Source: JBOHNS01 sp050730835 | Lineage (GTDB): Bacteria; Patescibacteriota; Saccharimonadia; Saccharimonadales; UBA4665 | NCBI GenBank assembly: GCA_050730835.1 | Contig: JBOHNS010000025.1 | Coordinates: 1 to 24,615 of the forward strand | Length of the DNA: 24,615 bases | Reading direction: 5' to 3' | Position numbers and translations under genes: made by a program | In this document: piece by piece, positions 1 to 6,735 of the stretch | How the letters are laid out: the number at the start of each line of letters is the position of its first letter | Position numbering within the stretch: position 1 is the stretch's first letter | The notes under the pieces: model-generated | Told to the model about the DNA's origin: nothing | Database searches by the model: none | The model's input: only the letters and a program-made list of their open reading frames with translations

Positions 1-227
1 TACCTCGACCACCATAAACCAAAATCCAGACCTCAGGGCAGCTACGACATATCAGGGACCAAGACCAAGAGATGACCCACAAATAATACTTGGTCAAGAA
101 TAAAGTAGGCGGTAAAAATTTACCTCGCAAAAAGTACCAATATAGAAAGACGCGCAGGTTCTAGTATTCAATATAATGCCGACTAATCTCGTGGCAGGAT
201 TTTGTTTTTTGAGCTATACTTAGTTGT
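1..227. other. Intergenic or flank, no gene recognised
   Basis: I see no convincing coding frame or RNA here. A short inverted repeat, GGTAAA-AA-TTTACC, lies at 111-124, and the word TACCTCG occurs at 1-7 and again at 121-127. Neither is followed by a T-run, so I do not call a terminator. The right edge carries the promoter of the first gene. Confidence 0.5.
191..220 (+). promoter_or_regulatory. Promoter of the Nudix-like gene, leaderless type
   Basis: A -10 hexamer TATACT at 215-220 lies 7 bases before the ATG at 228. A weak -35 (GTGGCA, 191-196) stands 18 bases upstream of it. No Shine-Dalgarno sequence precedes the ATG. Transcription should start at or within a base or two of the start codon. 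Confidence 0.55.
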
Positions 228-932
228 ATGCAAGACAGTATTTGGGCGATTATTATAGCGCCCGAGGGATTGTTGGTTATAAACCACCGACACGGCAATG
301 ACGATTACTATAGGCTGATTGGCGGCGACATTCAGCCGGGCGCAGACAAGCAAGCTGCTTTAAATCTTATGGTTAGTCAGCAAACAAACCTTGTTGCTAC
401 GGGCGCGTGGCATATATTCACAGAAAAAGACAGCTCTTCGTCCGACTCAAAATATATTTATCTTGTTAATTTCGATAGAGCTAATTACCAGCTGAAAATC
501 ACCGATCAAACCATGCTTAGAGCCAACGAAACTGGCCAAGAATTATTCAAGCTTGGCTGGTTGCCGATAGATCAAATCAATCAGGTTAACTGGCATTCTG
601 ACGCGCTGAAGGAAGCTTTGGTGATGGGTTTTGCTAAGGGCTGGCCCGACGAAAACCCGGTAGAAATCCGGCCGGGCAAACCATTAACCTATGTCGAGGA
701 AGAATTGGCGGAATTAGCGGCAGAGAACCAATCCAACCAACCACAACCACAAAACCTAGCCGCCACAGACACCGCCGGATCGCCTGAATTAAATGTAGCT
801 CCGTCGTCAACTACAGACTCGGGGACCAGCATTAGCCAGCCCGGCCAAGCAATGTCTGGCGAGCTTCAAATCCACCAAGACAAACCGCCCGAAACAACGC
901 CAAACAACAATAATTCTGACACTGCCGTTTGA
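228..932 (+). CDS. Nudix-fold protein with eroded catalytic box and disordered tail
   Basis: A 234-residue protein whose first ~145 residues resemble a Nudix hydrolase domain: an N-terminal beta strand, the GG turn (residues 32-33), and a strand-loop-helix segment spaced like the Nudix box. Aligned without gaps to the canonical box (as in MutT), the expected R-E becomes L47-M48, the E-E pair becomes Q51-Q52, and the glycine after it becomes N54. The metal-binding glutamates are therefore missing, so hydrolysis is unlikely; a binding or regulatory role is inference. Residues ~165-234 are rich in Q, N, P, S and T and look disordered. The ATG at 228 has no Shine-Dalgarno but has a -10 just upstream. 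A second gene follows 127 bases later on the same strand. The Nudix assignment is by pattern only; function is unknown. Confidence 0.6.
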   Translation: MQDSIWAIIIAPEGLLVINHRHGNDDYYRLIGGDIQPGADKQAALNLMVSQQTNLVATGAWHIFTEKDSSSSDSKYIYLVNFDRANYQLKITDQTMLRANETGQELFKLGWLPIDQINQVNWHSDALKEALVMGFAKGWPDENPVEIRPGKPLTYVEEELAELAAENQSNQPQPQNLAATDTAGSPELNVAPSSTTDSGTSISQPGQAMSGELQIHQDKPPETTPNNNNSDTAV

Positions 933-1059
933 AAATAAACTAGCAATAGAATTTCAGAACGTACGCTAGCCACAAACTGAGAATTTTGGCCACAAGCAGT
1001 AGAATGGGCATGCAAAAAATAATCTTGCATTTTTTGACATATTATGCTAATGTTAAATC

Positions 1060-2700
1060 ATGGAATCAGGAAGACACGATAACCAACCGCCGCCTCAAGA
1101 CGAATCTGCGCCTGGCGATGCCGGCGTCGATCCGACAGAAGTTGGCGAGCAAGAACCGAGGCTTCAACGAATAAAAGCTGCCTTGGGCGGGCTGGCAGCT
1201 CGGTTTTTACACAAATCCGGAAACGAAACTAGCCAGGACGAAGCAACGGACGAGAGTTACAATGAAGACCGCGACGAATACGATTGGCTCAATACTCCGG
1301 GCGTCAGTCGCGAGGAATATCACGAGTGGTCGGATCTTGTCGACTCACGCACTATACTTAGTTTTAGACGAGGTGTAGAAAAAGCCCTCAAAGACCAGGG
1401 CAAAACTATCTACAGCACCAAGAATCACTTTCTTGCCTGGGGCATAAATGGTCCCTATAGTCCGGATGAGCACGCTGTAGCTACTTACTTTGGCCTTTCG
1501 GACGAAGACTGGGCGCGTCAAGCTCGCAGCCCAAACCCGGCAGACGACGACGTAGAATTCGTACCTACGTGGGTGGTTAATCGTGTTAATAAGTTAGTAA
1601 GTGATGTTGATTTGGAAGGTATAACGTTAAAAGAAAATCCAAATACTGGCCTAGGCGACATCCAGCCCATGGAAGTAGAAACCAAAAATGATAAACGCAA
1701 AGCCATGAGCATAGCCGAACTCGACTATGAGTTGCGCCAAAACCTGGGAAACAACCCGCAAGAGCAAATAGCATTAATTAATAGCTACATCCTGCCGCGC
1801 GTTGACGAGCAAGAATATTTAATAAAAAGTGGCATTCTTAATACAAAGCAGAAGCAGCGCGCCCGAGCTATTATTGATGATATTGAAGATCGCCTAAAAG
1901 AAGTTGGCATTGGTCGCATGCCCACAAGCGGCAGAAAATTTGATACTAGATTTCATGAATCGGTTGAGGTTCGTGGCAAGGGTTCACGCTGGATGGTCGA
2001 CGAAGAGTTACAAGCCGGCTATCACTTGGGCGGCAAATCAGTAATCCGCCGCGCAAAAGTTAATGTCGTACGGCTAAATCCCGAAGATGATGATCCGCCA
2101 CAACCTCAGACAAAACCAAACGGTCAGCCAGACCCAAATAAGCCAGACCCAGAATCAAACGAACCAGAGCCTGGAGCTTCTAAATCCAAAAATCGCCGCG
2201 GCAGCAGAGGTTCCGGCAAGGGCGAGTCAAAAGCTCAACAAACCGAACAGTCAAAACCGACCGAACCCGAAGATACCCACATGGATCGTGAACTTTGGGA
2301 TACCGATAAAATTAATCAAGCTCTAGATGCTTCAGAAACTGACAGCGCTACAAATGAGCAGACGGAGTTTTTAAATAAAGTCTTTGGGGTAATCCATCAA
2401 TCCGAGACCGTAATAACACGCGACCGGTTTTGGGGAGGCGTAGAAATTCCCGGCGAGCGACAAGTCATACAAGTCGCATATCTAAAAGACGAAAACGGTC
2501 GAATGTATGGTGTAAGGGTAGATAATGAGCTGGCAAAGCGTTTGGAAAAATCCAAGCAAGCTAAGCCAAACGATAAAGAAAAGTTGCCGAATAGTGACGA
2601 ATCACAGCCAGCACCCAAAACCGATTCTGGTAATAGCCGGGCAGCTCAAAACGCTGCCGACGCTTACGACGAGCTCCTAAAAACCGTTCCAAATGCGTAA
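1060..2700 (+). CDS. Unknown protein containing a GrpE-like helix and head domain
   Basis: A 546-residue soluble, highly charged protein with no signal peptide or membrane segment. Residues ~60-150 (WLNTPGVSREEYHEW onward) form an unrecognised domain. Residues ~245-338 look like GrpE: a helical stretch with ILPRVDEQ, then a helix ending KEVGIGRMPTSG, then the beta head with FDTRFHESVEV (294-304), an EELQAGYHLGG segment (315-325) and RRAKVNVV (330-337). These match the FDP..HEAV, GY.L and R.A.V.V landmarks of GrpE nucleotide-exchange factors. Residues ~345-405 are P/Q/K-rich linker, and ~407-500 form a second unrecognised domain (RFWGGVEIPGERQV). GrpE proper is usually ~180-220 residues, so this is not the housekeeping GrpE. 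It may act on an Hsp70 (DnaK) or have co-opted the fold for another partner; that is inference. A possible -10 (TATGCT, 1044-1049) lies 10 bases before the ATG. Confidence 0.65.
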   Translation: MESGRHDNQPPPQDESAPGDAGVDPTEVGEQEPRLQRIKAALGGLAARFLHKSGNETSQDEATDESYNEDRDEYDWLNTPGVSREEYHEWSDLVDSRTILSFRRGVEKALKDQGKTIYSTKNHFLAWGINGPYSPDEHAVATYFGLSDEDWARQARSPNPADDDVEFVPTWVVNRVNKLVSDVDLEGITLKENPNTGLGDIQPMEVETKNDKRKAMSIAELDYELRQNLGNNPQEQIALINSYILPRVDEQEYLIKSGILNTKQKQRARAIIDDIEDRLKEVGIGRMPTSGRKFDTRFHESVEVRGKGSRWMVDEELQAGYHLGGKSVIRRAKVNVVRLNPEDDDPPQPQTKPNGQPDPNKPDPESNEPEPGASKSKNRRGSRGSGKGESKAQQTEQSKPTEPEDTHMDRELWDTDKINQALDASETDSATNEQTEFLNKVFGVIHQSETVITRDRFWGGVEIPGERQVIQVAYLKDENGRMYGVRVDNELAKRLEKSKQAKPNDKEKLPNSDESQPAPKTDSGNSRAAQNAADAYDELLKTVPNA

Positions 2701-2747
2701 ACTCGCTTTTGTACCATCCAGGAAATTTAGCATCAAAATCTAATCAA

Positions 2748-2774
2748 TAGCAGGTGGCCGAGCGGCTGGCTAAG
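2748..2774 (+). pseudogene. tRNA-like 5' fragment (Ser/Leu-type)
   Basis: The segment containing GGTGGCCGAGCGGCTGG (2753-2769) looks like the acceptor end, T8 and D-arm of a class II bacterial tRNA such as tRNA-Ser. If T8 is at 2755, the D-stem GCC (2757-2759) pairs with GGC (2768-2770). No anticodon arm, variable arm or T-arm follows; the sequence turns AT-rich and leads into a toxin-antitoxin promoter. It is either a truncated tRNA left by integration or deletion, or a chance match. I favour a remnant because the toxin-antitoxin island starts right next to it. Confidence 0.45.
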
Positions 2775-2823
2775 TTTCAAAAATAGGTTGGCGTTTTTAA
2801 GTTAGGTTTTAACAAAAATTTTA

Positions 2824-2852
2824 TTGACAGTTGTTAATAACTTTATTAAGAT
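2824..2852 (+). promoter_or_regulatory. Antitoxin promoter with an operator-like palindrome
   Basis: A consensus -35 TTGACA (2824-2829), a 17-base spacer and a -10 TAAGAT (2847-2852) lie 7 bases before the antitoxin ATG at 2860. The spacer holds the near-palindrome GTTGTTAATAAC (2830-2841), placed where an RHH antitoxin could bind and repress its own operon. No Shine-Dalgarno is visible, so the transcript should be leaderless. Confidence 0.6.
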
Positions 2853-2859
2853 TGAAGCT

Positions 2860-3081
2860 ATGAACACTGTGAGCATTTCGCTGGATGACGAGTTAAGGCA
2901 AGAGGTTGAACGCTTTTCCAAAGAGGACGGCGTATCAAAAAGCGCAGTCGTGCGCCGGCTGGTCAAACAGGCCGCGCAAGACCGGGCGTGGCTAAGCGCC
3001 CAAAAATTGGTGCAGGCCCAGGCGCGCAAACTCGGCGTCGATACACATTCGATAGACAAACTCGAAAAATTCTTAGGCTAG
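2860..3081 (+). CDS. Ribbon-helix-helix antitoxin, VapB-like
   Basis: A 73-residue protein starting MNTVSISLDDEL, the N-terminal beta strand of a ribbon-helix-helix (MetJ/Arc) DNA-binding fold, followed by two helices with the typical GVSKSAVVRRLV turn at ~27-38. The C-terminal ~30 residues (AQARKLGVDTHSIDKLEKFL) would wrap the toxin. I chose the ATG at 2860 over an upstream TTG at 2824 because that TTG is the first triplet of the TTGACA -35 element. The stop lies 12 bases before the PIN toxin start, so the two are one operon. The antitoxin should neutralise the PIN RNase and repress the shared promoter; this follows from the family. Confidence 0.8.
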   Translation: MNTVSISLDDELRQEVERFSKEDGVSKSAVVRRLVKQAAQDRAWLSAQKLVQAQARKLGVDTHSIDKLEKFLG

Positions 3082-3093
3082 GCTCTGCGCCAA

Positions 3094-3516
3094 GTGAGGC
3101 CCGTAAAAGTGGTGCTCGACACCAATGTCTATATTCAGTCGCTGATGCGGCCGGGCAGTTTTTTGGACATTAAGCTTAGACGCATAATTAAGGCTGGATT
3201 TATCGATCTATATACTTCGCACGAAATAATGCTGGAGTTTAGGCGCAAGGCCGAAGACCCGTTTATGTTTAGTCCCAAAGAGTCTCTGGATTTAATGCTG
3301 GTTTGCCGCTCGCTTTGCACGATCGTCGAACCGACGCAGCGAATTAATGTCATAGCTCGCGACCCAGACGATAATAAAATCCTGGAATGCGCCGTCGAAG
3401 CCAAGGCTCAGGTTATCGTCTCGGCCGACAAAGATTTGCTGAGTCTCAAACAGTTTGAGGGCATCAAAATCGTCCATCCTTCGCAACTGAAATACTGGTT
3501 CCCGCAGGCAAATTGA
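3094..3516 (+). CDS. PIN-domain toxin ribonuclease, VapC-like
   Basis: A 140-residue single-domain PIN protein. The metal-binding acidic residues are in their expected places: D9 in VVLDTN, E44/E48 in the HEIMLEF helix, D90-D93 in RDPDDNKILE and D112/D114 in SADKD. The set is complete, so it should be an active Mg-dependent endoribonuclease. The DPDDNKILE and SADKDLL pattern fits the COG1569-type PIN subfamily of putative toxins. The start is a GTG at 3094; it puts MRPVKVVLDTN at the N terminus, as usual for PIN domains. It follows the RHH antitoxin by 12 bases. The target RNA cannot be read from the sequence. Confidence 0.82.
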   Translation: MRPVKVVLDTNVYIQSLMRPGSFLDIKLRRIIKAGFIDLYTSHEIMLEFRRKAEDPFMFSPKESLDLMLVCRSLCTIVEPTQRINVIARDPDDNKILECAVEAKAQVIVSADKDLLSLKQFEGIKIVHPSQLKYWFPQAN

Positions 3517-3529
3517 GGCCGGATTATCG

Positions 3530-3558
3530 CCGACAAGTTTTTGGCTTTTTGCTACAAT
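3530..3558 (+). promoter_or_regulatory. Promoter of the MntA/HepT operon, leaderless type
   Basis: A -10 hexamer TACAAT (3553-3558) lies 7 bases before the ATG at 3566, with a weak -35 CCGACA (3530-3535) 17 bases upstream. There is no Shine-Dalgarno sequence, so initiation at or next to the A of the ATG is expected. The promoter shows that this pair is transcribed separately from the PIN pair upstream. Confidence 0.55.
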
Positions 3559-3565
3559 AGAAATT

Positions 3566-3865
3566 ATGGCCGTTCAGCTTGAAACAAACTATCTTAACGA
3601 TTTACGGCGGATTGTGGAAGGTTGCGTCGATACTTCTGTTTGGCGGCCGGTTATTTTTGGTTCGCGGGCTAGCGGCAAAGCCCGCAAATTTAGCGATATC
3701 GATTTAGGTTTTATCGGCGACAAGCCGCTGCCACAGTCGACAAAAATGAGATTGTGGGAGGCTCTAGACGATTCCGATATTCCATATGTCGTCGACATCG
3801 TCGATCTTGCCAATACCCAAGCCGATTTTAAGGCGGTCGCCACGCAGCATATCGAAAATTTATGA
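3566..3865 (+). CDS. mntA: MNT-domain nucleotidyltransferase antitoxin, MntA-like
   Basis: A 99-residue minimal nucleotidyltransferase. It has the exact G-S-x10-D-x-D signature: GS at 32-33, ten residues, then D44-I-D46 (GSRASGKARKFSDIDL), with a further carboxylate in VVDIVDL (D77/D80). In the HepT/MNT systems studied experimentally, MntA adenylylates a tyrosine in the Rx4HxY motif of HepT and so silences it. The gene precedes HepT by 18 bases, and all catalytic residues are present, so it should be active. The ATG at 3566 sits just after a -10 element and lacks a ribosome binding site. Confidence 0.85.
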   Translation: MAVQLETNYLNDLRRIVEGCVDTSVWRPVIFGSRASGKARKFSDIDLGFIGDKPLPQSTKMRLWEALDDSDIPYVVDIVDLANTQADFKAVATQHIENL

Positions 3866-3883
3866 AATCACGGAGTTTAAATT

Positions 3884-4258
3884 GTGGATAAAATAACTGC
3901 TCAGCAGCAACAGCTAAAACGAGCCGCCGATTTTTTGCGGCGGGCTTTAGGGCAACCCGAAGACAAATTTCAGCGCGCCGCCGTCATCCAGGCTTTTGAA
4001 TTCAGCTATGAATTATCCTGGAAATACTTAAAAAGCTTGGTAGAAATTAATAGCGGCATGGTGGCCAGTCCGCGCGCCGCCTTTCGCGAAGCCGCCAAGT
4101 TGGATATTGTTAATAATCCGGGGCAATGGTTTGATTTTCAAGAGGCGCGCAATTTAACAACGCACACTTATGTGGAGGCCGTGGCCGTCAAGGTATACGC
4201 GGTAGTCAAAACCGAGTTCGTGGCCGCGCTAGACAAATTAATCGCAACTGAAATTTAG
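3884..4258 (+). CDS. hepT: HepT-like toxin (HI0074 family RNase)
   Basis: A 124-residue all-helical protein of the 'nucleotidyltransferase substrate binding' (HI0074/HepT) family. The FEFSYELSWKYLK helix (38-50) and the R89-N-L-T-T-H94-T-Y96 motif are diagnostic; Rx4HxY is the RNase active site, and Y96 is the residue its MntA partner modifies. The motif is intact. It starts with GTG at 3884, preceded by GGAG (3872-3875) eight bases upstream, so this internal operon gene uses a ribosome binding site while its partner appears leaderless. Together with MntA it forms a toxin-antitoxin pair next to the RHH/PIN pair. Confidence 0.85.
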   Translation: MDKITAQQQQLKRAADFLRRALGQPEDKFQRAAVIQAFEFSYELSWKYLKSLVEINSGMVASPRAAFREAAKLDIVNNPGQWFDFQEARNLTTHTYVEAVAVKVYAVVKTEFVAALDKLIATEI

Positions 4259-4260
4259 TT

Positions 4261-4360
4261 GGCGATGAATTAGAGTCAAGAGTCATGAATTAATAGTCAA
4301 GAAAAAGCAGGCCACAAAAGCCAAACTAATTCTTGCTTCTTGAATCCTTAATTCTAGTCT
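4261..4360. repeat. Degenerate word-repeat patch upstream of the PrgI-like gene
   Basis: Two direct copies of ATGAATTA(A/G)(T)AGTCAAG lie at 4265-4280 and 4285-4301. An inverted, imperfect copy follows at 4339-4360 (reverse complement contains GAATTAAGGATTCAAG). The patch could fold into an imperfect hairpin. No coding frame is visible. It lies between the toxin-antitoxin island and the promoter of the secretion cluster. Confidence 0.6.
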
Positions 4361-4371
4361 CAGCAAACGGT

Positions 4372-4400
4372 TTGGCAAAGTTTAAGATAACCACTATAAT
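4372..4400 (+). promoter_or_regulatory. Strong promoter of the secretion-like cluster
   Basis: TTGGCA (4372-4377), a 17-base spacer and a perfect TATAAT (4395-4400) make this the best promoter in the window. The ATG of the PrgI-like gene is only 8 bases downstream at 4409 with no Shine-Dalgarno, so the mRNA should start at or next to the start codon. Confidence 0.72.
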
Positions 4401-4408
4401 AATTAGCA

Positions 4409-5662
4409 ATGGCAACATACAAAGTTATTCAGGATATTGAGGCCGAGGATAAGCTGCTCGGCCCGTTGTCGCTGAAACAGTTTATTTACGCCGCCATCAT
4501 GGCTGTTTGTTTGTATTTGAGTTATTTGTCTTTTCGGCATCGTTTGCCGTTTTTGCTGGTTTTGTTTTTGCCGGTGGCCGCGGCTTCGGCCTTTTTTGCT
4601 TTTCCCTGGAAGCTTAATCAGCCGACCGAAACTTGGGCGCTAGCCAAAATTCGCTTCCGCGTCAAAAACCGCAAACGAATCTGGAGCCAGAGCAGCGCCC
4701 AAGATTTAGTCACCATAACCGTTCCCAAACACAATATCGAAAAAGATTACACCAACGGATTATCGGAAGCAGAAGTTTCCAGCCGCCTAAACGCTCTGGC
4801 CAGCACCATCGACAGCCGCGGCTGGGCCATCAAAAACGTCAACCTCAACTTAGCCGAGCATCAGGCGCCGGTTATCGTCGGCGCTGATTCCGATCGCCTG
4901 GTCAGCGCTGCACCAGATCAAGCCAGCGAAACCATCAATAATGTTAACTCCGCGAATTTGGACGTTCAAGCCTCCGACGACATACTCGACGAGCAAAATA
5001 ATCCCACTGCCCAAAATTTCGAACGTTTAATCAACGCCTCGAACGCCGACCATCGGCGGGCAATTGTTGATAACATCAAGCAAGCCGGCAGCGGCGCGGC
5101 CGCGTCGCCAGCTCCCGCAGCTTACGCAGCTGCCAGCAATGCCAGTAATGGCTCAGGCAACTGGTTTTTGAACCAGGCCCCGCCCGACTCCAGCAATAAT
5201 TTGGTAGCGCCAAGCAATGATGACGGCAATAATGGTGCACCAGCAGACAATTTATCAGACCCTAACAGCGACGAAGCAACGCTAGCAAAAAATCTCAAAG
5301 CCAGAAATGCCCGGCCAAAAATCGCCTACGGCCACTTGCACACCATCCAACCACTATCGGCTGAACCAGCGGCCGACGCGCCGCCAAACGCAGCCGCTGC
5401 GTCCACCAATCAGTCGGCAGCCAGCCCGGCTAGGCCAAATCCAAACCTCGCGCGCCCGCCAATGGCAACGCCAAACTTATCATCGGCCAGCAATCGCCAG
5501 CAACCAACCAATAATGCCGTCCAGCCAGACAGTCAAGCCAATAATGACGCCGACATAATGAACCTGGCCGGCAACAACGATTTAGACGTCGCCACCATTG
5601 CCCGCCAGGCCAACCATAAAAAACATCAAGCAACCGACGAAGTCGTCGTGTCTTTGCATTAG
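4409..5662 (+). CDS. PrgI-family membrane protein with long disordered tail
   Basis: A 417-residue protein. The N terminus (MATYKVIQDIEAEDKLLGPLSLKQ) followed by two close membrane helices (~25-43 and ~46-67) and the FPWKLNQPTETWALAKIRFRV segment is the pattern of PrgI-type proteins, small inner-membrane components encoded beside VirB4-like ATPases in type IV secretion and conjugation clusters, largely of Gram-positives and CPR. PrgI proteins are usually ~100-130 residues. Here a ~300-residue tail rich in A, N, P, S and D follows, probably disordered and cytoplasmic or in contact with partner subunits. The TraC-like gene follows 28 bases later. A cluster-founding role is supported by the strong promoter upstream. 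The role in the machine is family-based inference. Confidence 0.75.
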   Translation: MATYKVIQDIEAEDKLLGPLSLKQFIYAAIMAVCLYLSYLSFRHRLPFLLVLFLPVAAASAFFAFPWKLNQPTETWALAKIRFRVKNRKRIWSQSSAQDLVTITVPKHNIEKDYTNGLSEAEVSSRLNALASTIDSRGWAIKNVNLNLAEHQAPVIVGADSDRLVSAAPDQASETINNVNSANLDVQASDDILDEQNNPTAQNFERLINASNADHRRAIVDNIKQAGSGAAASPAPAAYAAASNASNGSGNWFLNQAPPDSSNNLVAPSNDDGNNGAPADNLSDPNSDEATLAKNLKARNARPKIAYGHLHTIQPLSAEPAADAPPNAAAASTNQSAASPARPNPNLARPPMATPNLSSASNRQQPTNNAVQPDSQANNDADIMNLAGNNDLDVATIARQANHKKHQATDEVVVSLH

Positions 5663-5690
5663 AATTATCTAAAATCGCTGGAGCAGCAGA

Positions 5691-6566
5691 ATGAATCCTC
5701 AACAAAATCCCAACCGCAATCAAGCGCCGCCAAACCAAGCCGCGCCACCACCACAACCAGCGCCAGGCCAACCGCCAATGGTTAGCGTGGCAGCACCAGC
5801 TAGCAAAACCAAAACTCCAGCCGCTGCCGCCAGCAACCCCAACAGCGCTCAAAACTTCCTGGAAATCGCCGAAATTCGCGACGGCGTCGTCATTATGAGC
5901 GACGGCAGTTTCCGCTCGGTCGTCATGGCCAAAGCCATCAACTTCGACCTCATGAGCCAGCAGGAACAAGAAGCCATCGAATACAGCTACCAAAACATGC
6001 TCAATTCATTGACTTTTACGATCCAGATTTTTATGCGCACGCAGCGCGTCGACCTGCAGTCCTACATCGAAAAGCTCGATAAAATCCGCTCCGAACACGA
6101 CAATATGCTGCTTAGTTTATTGATGGAAGATTATATATCCTACATCGATGCTCTGGCTCAGCAAACCAACATCATGGACAAAAAATTCTACGTTGTCGTG
6201 CCTTTTTCCGAAATAGAAAACCAAAAAATGAATTCGCTTGACCAAAACAAAAGTTTTTTCATCGGTCTGGCCGCACTACTGCGCCCCAAACAAAAGCACG
6301 TCATGATCGACGAGGGCAAGCTGGAAAACGCCAAAACCGAGCTGCGCAACCGCGTGCAATCGGTCATGTCCGGCCTGCAACAATGCGGCGTGCAGGGTTT
6401 GCCGCTGGACACCCAGGAACTTATCGAGTTATACTACGATACTTACAACCCCGACACGGCCACCCATCAGCAACTCAAAAACTTCAACAGCCTAACGGCC
6501 AGCGTCATCACCAAGGGCGAAGGCCGCGCTACACAACCACAATTGAATAAGGAACTGCAGGGATGA
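5691..6566 (+). CDS. TraC/VirB4 N-terminal-domain protein
   Basis: A 291-residue protein beginning with a ~50-residue P/Q/A-rich stretch, then a globular domain from FLEIAEIRDGVVIMSDGSFRSV (~61) onward, with a helical segment EQEAIEYSYQNMLNSLTF and QIFMRTQRVDLQSYIEKL. This is the pattern of the N-terminal domain of VirB4/TraC ATPases, encoded here as a separate gene just before the ATPase. No P-loop is present. It probably docks the ATPase to the membrane components. The ATG at 5691 is preceded by GGAG (5680-5683) at 7 bases. A repeat patch of about 170 bases separates it from the ATPase, so an ancestral VirB4 may have been split. Confidence 0.7.
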   Translation: MNPQQNPNRNQAPPNQAAPPPQPAPGQPPMVSVAAPASKTKTPAAAASNPNSAQNFLEIAEIRDGVVIMSDGSFRSVVMAKAINFDLMSQQEQEAIEYSYQNMLNSLTFTIQIFMRTQRVDLQSYIEKLDKIRSEHDNMLLSLLMEDYISYIDALAQQTNIMDKKFYVVVPFSEIENQKMNSLDQNKSFFIGLAALLRPKQKHVMIDEGKLENAKTELRNRVQSVMSGLQQCGVQGLPLDTQELIELYYDTYNPDTATHQQLKNFNSLTASVITKGEGRATQPQLNKELQG

Positions 6567-6570
6567 CGAG

Positions 6571-6716
6571 CAAAAATTTTTCATTTTTGATTCGCCGTTT
6601 TTCATTGATTTTTGATTTGCCATTTTTGATTGATTTGATGATTAAGCGATTTGGAAATTGTAAAATGCTAATGGCTAATGCGTGGTCAATGGCTAGTGGT
6701 CAATGGCTAGTGGAAA
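6571..6716. repeat. Degenerate word-repeat patch before the ATPase gene
   Basis: The first half repeats CATTTTTGATT-like words (for example at 6590-6630). The second half repeats GGCTAATG/GGTCAATGGCTAGTGG words (about 6669-6716), with GGTCAATGGCTAGTGG appearing almost twice in tandem. GGTCAATGG is the reverse complement of CCATTGACC, the main word of the patch at the right end of the window. No gene or terminator is visible. Confidence 0.6.
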
Positions 6717-6735
6717 ATTCCAGAGGAATTGTCTA

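Noticed and set aside
1..20. CGACCACCA at the window start as the 3' end of a tRNA or tmRNA
   Set aside because: Only the last few bases would be in the window, so pairing cannot be tested.
986..1174. 62-residue plus-strand frame before the GrpE-like gene
   Set aside because: It overlaps the N-terminal coding region of the larger gene and has no domain or ribosome binding site.
5430..5993. 187-residue minus-strand frame over the PrgI-tail and TraC-like genes
   Set aside because: Tryptophan/glycine-rich composition typical of the antisense of A/P/Q-rich coding sequence; no start signal.
6703..6735. Earlier in-frame ATG of the VirB4-type ATPase
   Set aside because: It lies in the repeat patch; the ATG at 6736 has a proper Shine-Dalgarno and a family-like N terminus.
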